A DNA stretch of 64,000 nucleotides from Paracoccus methylovorus. GTDB lineage: Bacteria; Pseudomonadota; Alphaproteobacteria; Rhodobacterales; Rhodobacteraceae. Below, piece after piece: positions 59,154 to 64,000 of this stretch. The number at the start of each line of letters is the position of its first letter. Positions within the stretch are counted from its first letter, which is position 1. The DNA lies in the NCBI RefSeq assembly GCF_016919705.1, contig NZ_CP070368.1, forward strand, positions 930,001-994,000. Reading direction: 5' to 3'. Below the pieces are notes generated by a model. It did not search any database and had not been told where the DNA came from. It worked only from the letters and a program-made list of their open reading frames with translations. The translations under genes and the position numbers were made by a program.

Positions 59154-60313
59154 CTCCAGGGTTGCAGAAACTCGGGCGGCACCAGCAGGTTGTGGCGACC
59201 AAGGTTCTTTACGTCCCGCTCGCCGCACAAGGCCATGGTGGTGTCCAGTTCCTTGTGGATCACCTCCAGCGCCTTGGTGACCCCGGCTTCGCCCATGGCG
59301 CCGAGCCCATAGATGAAGGCGCGGCCGATATGGGTGGCATGCGCGCCCATGGCCAGCGCCTTCAACACGTCCTGACCCGAGCGGATGCCGCTGTCCAAAT
59401 GGACCTCGATCTCGTCCCCCACCGCTTTCACGATCTCGGGCAGCATGCGGATCGGGCTGACCGCGCCGTCCAACTGCCGGCCGCCGTGGTTGCTGACGAT
59501 GATCGCATCGGCGCCGAAATCCGCGGCCATGCGCGCGTCCTCGGGGTCGTTGATGCCCTTGAGGATCAGCTTGCCGCCCCAGAGGTCGCGGATGCGGGCG
59601 ATCTTGCCCCAGTCGAGTTGCGGGTCGAATTGCTCGGCTGTCCAGCTTGACAGCGACGAGGTGTCGCCGACTCCCTTGGCATGGCCGACGATATTGCCGA
59701 AAAAGCGCCGCTTGGTTTGCAGCATCTCGATGCCCCAACGCCATTTCGTCGCCAGATCCAGCAGCACCGGCAGGGTCAGACGGGGCGGCGCGGACAGGCC
59801 GTTCTTCAGGTCCTTGTGGCGCTGGCCAAGGATCTGCAGATCCAGCGTCAGCACCAGCGCCGAGCAGTTGGCACGCCTGGCCCGCTCGATGATCGCCTCC
59901 AGGAACTCCTGATCGCGCATGACGTAAAGCTGGAACCAGAAGGGATGGCGGGTCGCCTCGGCCACGTCCTCGATCGAGCAGATCGACATGGTCGAAAGCG
60001 TGAACGGCACGCCAAAGGCTTTCGCCGCCCGCGCCGCCTTGATCTCGCCATCGGCGCATTGCATGCCGGTCATGCCGACCGGGGCCAGCGCCACGGGCAT
60101 GGCGACCTTTTCCCCGATCATGGTGCTTTCGGTGGTGCGCCCGGTCATGTCCACCGCGACGCGCTGGCGCAGCTTGATGCGCTGGAAATCGGTGGTGTTT
60201 TCGCGAAAGGTGCTTTCGGTATAGCTGCCGCTTTCGGCATAGTCATAGAACATGCGCGGTACGCGGCGGCGATAGATGGCCTTCAGATCGTCGATGCAGG
60301 TAATCACCGGCAT
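59150..60313 (-). CDS. lldD: FMN-dependent L-lactate dehydrogenase
   Basis: A 387-residue alpha-hydroxy-acid oxidase of the inner membrane that feeds electrons from L-lactate to quinone. MFYDYAESGSYTE near residue 21, ALAPVGMTGMQ, the catalytic His in SNHGGRQLDG near residue 275, and DSGIRSGQDVLKAL. The N-terminus lacks the cytochrome domain of yeast enzymes. It follows a small lipoprotein gene by 10 bp. Confidence 0.93.
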   Translation of the reverse strand: MPVITCIDDLKAIYRRRVPRMFYDYAESGSYTESTFRENTTDFQRIKLRQRVAVDMTGRTTESTMIGEKVAMPVALAPVGMTGMQCADGEIKAARAAKAFGVPFTLSTMSICSIEDVAEATRHPFWFQLYVMRDQEFLEAIIERARRANCSALVLTLDLQILGQRHKDLKNGLSAPPRLTLPVLLDLATKWRWGIEMLQTKRRFFGNIVGHAKGVGDTSSLSSWTAEQFDPQLDWGKIARIRDLWGGKLILKGINDPEDARMAADFGADAIIVSNHGGRQLDGAVSPIRMLPEIVKAVGDEIEVHLDSGIRSGQDVLKALAMGAHATHIGRAFIYGLGAMGEAGVTKALEVIHKELDTTMALCGERDVKNLGRHNLLVPPEFLQPWS

Positions 60314-60323
60314 GGTATTCTCC

Positions 60324-60662
60324 TTAATTCGGCGCGCAATCGGCGCCATCCTCGTCGGAACAGTCGCCGGCAAGGGATTGTTGTGAAAGCGCTTTGGCGC
60401 GGGCGCGCAGATCCTGGGCGCGCTGCTGCAACAGGGCGTCGCCCGGCACGGGCTTGGCCCCGGCGCGACCGGCAAGGGATTGCCCGCGCGCATCCAGTTT
60501 GTCGCTGATCGCGGCCGGGTCGCGGCCTGCCTCGGCGGCATGGGCTGGCAATGCGGGCTCGACCAGCAGTCGGTCGGTCGGCAACAGCGCGGGATAATCG
60601 CCGCCGGTATCGCCGCAGGCGGCCAGCAGCGTCAGCGCCATCGTGCCCCAGATCCGCCTCAT
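60324..60662 (-). CDS. Small lipoprotein upstream of lldD
   Basis: 112 residues starting MRRIWGTMALTLLAAC, with the lipobox Cys at residue 16. The mature part is Ala/Arg-rich, predicted helical (LQQRAQDLRARAKAL), and has two Cys near the C-terminus (GDCSDEDGADCAPN) that could form a disulfide. It is probably cotranscribed with lldD. No function is known to me. Confidence 0.7.
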   Translation of the reverse strand: MRRIWGTMALTLLAACGDTGGDYPALLPTDRLLVEPALPAHAAEAGRDPAAISDKLDARGQSLAGRAGAKPVPGDALLQQRAQDLRARAKALSQQSLAGDCSDEDGADCAPN

Positions 60663-60763
60663 GCAGTTCCCCTGAAATGTCATGGGCGGGAACATATGCC
60701 TGCCGGGGCGGTCGGGGCAAGATGGGCTCTTTCCTTGCGATGCGCCGCTGCCTAGAAGACGGC

Positions 60764-61372
60764 ATGGCAAGAACCCATGGCTCGAAGGCAGAGATCACCG
60801 GACCGCTGATCCGCGACGCGGCGCGCAAGCTGTTTGCGCGCCATGGTTATGCTGCGGTTTCGATGCGCCAGATCGCGGCCGAGGTGGGCGTGCAGGTCGG
60901 CACGCTTTACAGCTATACATCCGACAAACAGGCGCTGCTGGCCGATCTGCTTCGCGGTCATATGGAAGAGCTCTTGGCCGCGTGGCGGGATGATCCTGCG
61001 CGCCCGGCGCTGGATCGGCTGGAGGCGTTTTTGCGTTTTCATATCCAGACCAGTCTGGAACGGCCCGAGGCGGTGTTCCTGTCCTATATGGAACTGCGCA
61101 ACCTGACACCGGAAAACCGCGCCGGGATTGCCGCTTTGCGCCGCCGTTACGAGGACGCGCTGGAGGCGATCCTGATCGCCGGCGAGGCGGAGGGCGCGAT
61201 GGCGGTGCCCGATACGCGGCTGGCGACCATGGCGCTGATCGCCATGCTGACCGGCGTCACCAACTGGTATCGCGAGGGCGGCCGTCTGGATCAGGAACGG
61301 GTCGTTGCGGTCTATTGGGACCTCGTGCGTGGCGCGGTCGGTGCGAATCCCCTTTTCAACGGGCGGTCCTGA
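60764..61372 (+). CDS. TetR/AcrR family transcriptional regulator
   Basis: The 202-residue product has the TetR helix-turn-helix: LIRDAARKLFARHGYAAVSMRQIAAEVGVQVGTLYSY in residues ~15-50, then a helical ligand domain with a hydrophobic pocket. It is divergent from the lipoprotein-lldD pair with ~100 bp between, so lldD is a possible target; fatty-acid or phenylacetate regulators have similar N-termini. dnaG begins 16 bp downstream. Confidence 0.87.
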   Translation: MARTHGSKAEITGPLIRDAARKLFARHGYAAVSMRQIAAEVGVQVGTLYSYTSDKQALLADLLRGHMEELLAAWRDDPARPALDRLEAFLRFHIQTSLERPEAVFLSYMELRNLTPENRAGIAALRRRYEDALEAILIAGEAEGAMAVPDTRLATMALIAMLTGVTNWYREGGRLDQERVVAVYWDLVRGAVGANPLFNGRS

Positions 61373-61388
61373 CCCGATATAAGACGGC

Positions 61389-63320
61389 ATGAGCCTGCCA
61401 CCGCAATTCCTTGACGAGATCCGCGCCCGCGTGCCCCTGTCGCGCGTTATCGGGCGTAAGGTGGTTTGGGATCTGCGCCGGTCGAATCAGGCCAAGGGCG
61501 ATTGGTGGGCGCCCTGTCCCTTTCATGGCGAAAAGACCGCCTCATTCCATGTCGATGACCAGAAGGGGTTTTACTACTGCTTCGGCTGCCATGCCAAAGG
61601 CGATGCGCTGACCTTCCTGCGAGAGGCCGAGGGTCTGGGTTTCATCGAGGCGGTCGAACTGCTGGCCGCCGAGGCCGGCTTGCCGATGCCCGAACGTGAT
61701 GCGCGCGCGGTGCAACGCGCCGACCGCCGCACGGAACTGGTCGATGTGATGGAGCAGGCGGTGCGCTGGTTCCGCATGCAACTGGGCATGGGCTCGGCCG
61801 AACAGGCGCGGGCCTATCTGGCCCGGCGCGGACTGGACGATGACGCTTGCGAACGCTTTGGCATCGGCTTCGCCCCGGACCAGCGGCAGGGTCTGTTCAA
61901 CGCCCTGCGCGCCAAGGGCATCGCCGAGGCGCTGATCGTCGAGGCGGGGCTGGCCGCGAAACCCGACGATGGCGGCGCGCCCTTTGACCGGTTCCGGGGC
62001 CGCATCACCTTTCCGATCCGCGACGGGCGCGGGCGCTGCATCGCCTTTGGCGGCCGGGCGATGGACCCGAACGCAAGGGCGAAATACCTCAACAGCCCCG
62101 AGACGCCGCTGTTCGACAAGGGGCGCAACCTCTATAACACCGGCCCGGCGCGGGCGGCTGTGGCCAAGGGCAAGCCGCTGATCGTGGCCGAAGGCTATAT
62201 GGATGTGATCGCGCTGGTCCGCGCAGGGTTCGAGGGCGCGGTAGCCCCGCTTGGCACCGCCATCACCGAGGATCAGTTGCGCCTGATGTGGCGCATCTCG
62301 CCCGAGCCGGTAATCGCGCTGGATGGCGACGACGCAGGGCTGCGAGCCGCAATGCGGCTTATTGATCTGGCACTGCCGATGGCCGGGCCGGGGCAGGCGC
62401 TGCGCTTTGCCTTTCTGCCGCAGGGACAGGACCCCGACGACCTGATCCGCGCCCAAGGGGCAGGGGGAATGGCCGCCGTTCTGGACGAGGCGCGGCCGCT
62501 GGTCGATCTGCTGTGGCGGCGCGAAACCGAGGGGCGCGTCTTTGACAGCCCCGAACGTCGTGCCGCGCTGGACAAGGCGCTTGGCGAGGCAGTGGCACGC
62601 ATTCCCGACAAAGACACTCGCGATCACTACTTCGGCGCATTGCGGCAGATGAAATGGGAGATGTTCGGCAATCGCCGTCGCAACGATGCGCCTGCTGCCA
62701 CCGCTGCGCGCGGCCCGCGCGAATGGCAGCCGCGCGGCAGCCGCTTTCAGCCGGTGGCGCCCGCAGCACCGACGCGGGCTTCGCGACTTTCCTCACCGGG
62801 TGCCGGCGAGCATGAGGCCGAGATGCTGGTCGAGGCCATGATCCTGGCGATCTGCGCCACCCATCCCGGGCTGATCGCCTCGGTGGAATCGCGGCTGGAG
62901 CGGCTGGAGCCGCAGGACCCCGACCGCGCCGCGCTGGTCCACGACCTGCTGTCGGGCACGCAGTCGCAGGCCGGGCAGCGCGCCCTTGAAAGCGTCATGG
63001 CCGACCCCCATGTGAGGGCGGCCCCGGCTATCCTGCGTCCGCATGACGGCGATGCCGCGGCCGGCATCCTTGCCAATGCGCTGGACCGGATCGAGGCCCG
63101 CCGTGTTGCGCGCGAAGAAATCGCCCGCGCCGAGACCGAGATCGAGGGACTGGCCGATGAGGGCCTGACCTGGCGCGTGGCGCAATCGGCCCGCGCCCGG
63201 CAACAGGCCGACCACCCCTCGCTTGCCGATCTGTCGGATCTGGGCGAGGACAGCGATGCTTTTCGGGCCATCCTGGAAGCTGCGCTGAAGAACGAGATAT
63301 GGCGTAAACCGCGCCGCTGA
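61389..63320 (+). CDS. dnaG: DNA primase
   Basis: The 643-residue primase. The CHC2 zinc ribbon (CPFHGEKTASFHVDDQKGFYYC-type, read as CPFHGEK ... YCFGCHAKGD) is near residue 40, the TOPRIM centre (IVAEGYMDVIAL) near residue 265, and a DnaB-binding C-terminal domain follows a variable linker rich in Ala/Arg near residue 430. It precedes rpoD by ~140 bp, the remains of the macromolecular-synthesis operon without rpsU. Confidence 0.96.
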   Translation: MSLPPQFLDEIRARVPLSRVIGRKVVWDLRRSNQAKGDWWAPCPFHGEKTASFHVDDQKGFYYCFGCHAKGDALTFLREAEGLGFIEAVELLAAEAGLPMPERDARAVQRADRRTELVDVMEQAVRWFRMQLGMGSAEQARAYLARRGLDDDACERFGIGFAPDQRQGLFNALRAKGIAEALIVEAGLAAKPDDGGAPFDRFRGRITFPIRDGRGRCIAFGGRAMDPNARAKYLNSPETPLFDKGRNLYNTGPARAAVAKGKPLIVAEGYMDVIALVRAGFEGAVAPLGTAITEDQLRLMWRISPEPVIALDGDDAGLRAAMRLIDLALPMAGPGQALRFAFLPQGQDPDDLIRAQGAGGMAAVLDEARPLVDLLWRRETEGRVFDSPERRAALDKALGEAVARIPDKDTRDHYFGALRQMKWEMFGNRRRNDAPAATAARGPREWQPRGSRFQPVAPAAPTRASRLSSPGAGEHEAEMLVEAMILAICATHPGLIASVESRLERLEPQDPDRAALVHDLLSGTQSQAGQRALESVMADPHVRAAPAILRPHDGDAAAGILANALDRIEARRVAREEIARAETEIEGLADEGLTWRVAQSARARQQADHPSLADLSDLGEDSDAFRAILEAALKNEIWRKPRR

Positions 63321-63329
63321 GAGCGGTGC

Positions 63330-63442
63330 GAATCACCTGCGCCGAATCACTCCGGTCCAGTGCCGGTCGCAGGGTTTGAATCGCCCGCGATTCGCGCTAG
63401 AACCGGCCGATAGCCGATCCCGATTCGCACGATTCGCGAATC
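63330..63442. promoter_or_regulatory. Cluster of seven GANTC sites upstream of rpoD
   Basis: GAATC at 63330, 63344, 63378 and 63438; GATTC at 63389, 63422 and 63431. The last two sites form the palindrome GATTCGCGAATC (63431-63442), and 63378-63393 is another near-palindrome. GANTC is the target of the cell-cycle methyltransferase CcrM. Confidence 0.7.
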
Positions 63443-63462
63443 ACCGCTTCAAGGGAGCCAGC

Positions 63463-64000
63463 ATGGCAGCCAACGACGAAGACCAGAAGCCCGACACCAA
63501 GGATGACGATCATTCGCTGGACATGTCGCAGGCGGCGGTCAAGCGCATGATCGCCGAAGGGCGTGATCGCGGGTTCATCACCTACGACCAGCTCAATGCC
63601 GTTCTGCCGCCCGAGCAAGTCAGTTCCGACCAGATCGAGGACGTCATGTCCATGCTGTCGGAAATGGACATCCGCGTCGTCGAGAACGACGAAGAGGCCG
63701 AAGAGGTCGAACAGGGCGGGGAGTTGACGACCACTGGCTCTGGCTCGCGCGAGTTGGCCGTCGCCACCGCCGAGACGGAAAAGCTGGACCGCACCGACGA
63801 CCCGGTGCGCATGTATCTGCGCGAGATGGGCTCGGTCGAGCTGCTGTCGCGCGAGGGCGAGATCGCCATCGCCAAGCGCATTGAGGCCGGCCGCAACACC
63901 ATGATCGCCGGGCTGTGCGAAAGCCCGCTGACCTTCAAGGCCATCACCATGTGGCGCCAGGAGCTTCTGGACGAAGACATCCTGCTGCGCGACGTGATCG
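63463..64000 (+). CDS. rpoD: RNA polymerase sigma factor RpoD (5' part)
   Basis: The gene runs off the window; 179 codons are present. Region 1.1 (AAVKRMIAEGRDRGFITYDQLNAVLP, EDVMSMLSEMDI) and region 1.2 (DPVRMYLREMGSVELLSREGEIAIAKRIE) are clear and identify the housekeeping sigma-70. The acidic linker between them (NDEEAEEVEQGG) is normal. AAGGGAG precedes the ATG by 9 bp. The intergenic region upstream has the GANTC cluster. Confidence 0.95.
   Translation, partial: MAANDEDQKPDTKDDDHSLDMSQAAVKRMIAEGRDRGFITYDQLNAVLPPEQVSSDQIEDVMSMLSEMDIRVVENDEEAEEVEQGGELTTTGSGSRELAVATAETEKLDRTDDPVRMYLREMGSVELLSREGEIAIAKRIEAGRNTMIAGLCESPLTFKAITMWRQELLDEDILLRDVI

Overview
The window is about 64 kb of GC-rich chromosome from an alphaproteobacterium, most likely a member of the Rhodobacteraceae close to Paracoccus. 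The evidence is the ctrA gene with an adjacent sciP-type gene, LexA boxes of the alphaproteobacterial direct-repeat type (GTTC-N7-GTTC), GANTC sites of the kind CcrM methylates, and gene orders such as radA-cvpA-purF, rplU-rpmA, ligA-recG and dnaG-rpoD. This assignment is inference; no rRNA or tRNA gene was found.

Layout. 1-9.5 kb: the end of a phoR-like kinase, then purF, cvpA, radA, a ubiH-type hydroxylase, a HAD phosphatase, a GntR regulator, an AlkA-type glycosylase, an esterase, a VOC protein, a Gdx/SugE-type exporter and an HNH nuclease. 10.3-14.1 kb: an accessory island with lower GC, holding a nonsense-riddled cytosine-C5 DNA methyltransferase, a GSCFA/SGNH gene pair and about 1 kb of decayed DNA. 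14.1-19.3 kb: a CAP-RTX exoprotein, small proteins of unknown function, an MFS transporter and several gene-poor stretches with inverted repeats. 19.4-33 kb: an SPL-related radical SAM gene with a LexA box, a homocysteine methyltransferase, trpS, a rhomboid-like protein, murJ, glnD, a PBP-activator-like lipoprotein, rsmI, yraN, gshB and comM.

33-42 kb: coaBC leads by stop/start overlap into a SUF iron-sulfur assembly operon (class I cysteine desulfurase, sufB, sufC, sufD, two membrane proteins, sufS). SufE (46.5 kb) and a U-type scaffold (54.2 kb) lie elsewhere in the window. 42-43 kb holds two pseudogenes, a cytosine-deaminase-like fragment and a PEGA-type lipoprotein. 43-64 kb: a CaiB/BaiF CoA transferase, rplU-rpmA, mnmA, sciP-ctrA, ligA-recG, hisI, gluQ, trmFO, rplY, an acyltransferase, lldD, a TetR regulator, dnaG and the start of rpoD.

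Most interesting signals. (1) A 31-codon single-membrane-span peptide gene lies downstream of three GTTC half-sites at exact 11-bp spacing, i.e. two overlapping LexA boxes, which makes it a TisB-like SOS peptide candidate. (2) A second perfect LexA box sits upstream of the SPL-related radical SAM gene. (3) Seven GANTC sites fall within 113 bp upstream of rpoD. (4) A roughly 21-bp element (TTCTTCGTTGC..AAATACCC) recurs just 3' of four genes, always in the same orientation relative to the gene. (5) Several gene remnants were read out by hand with their inactivating lesions located.
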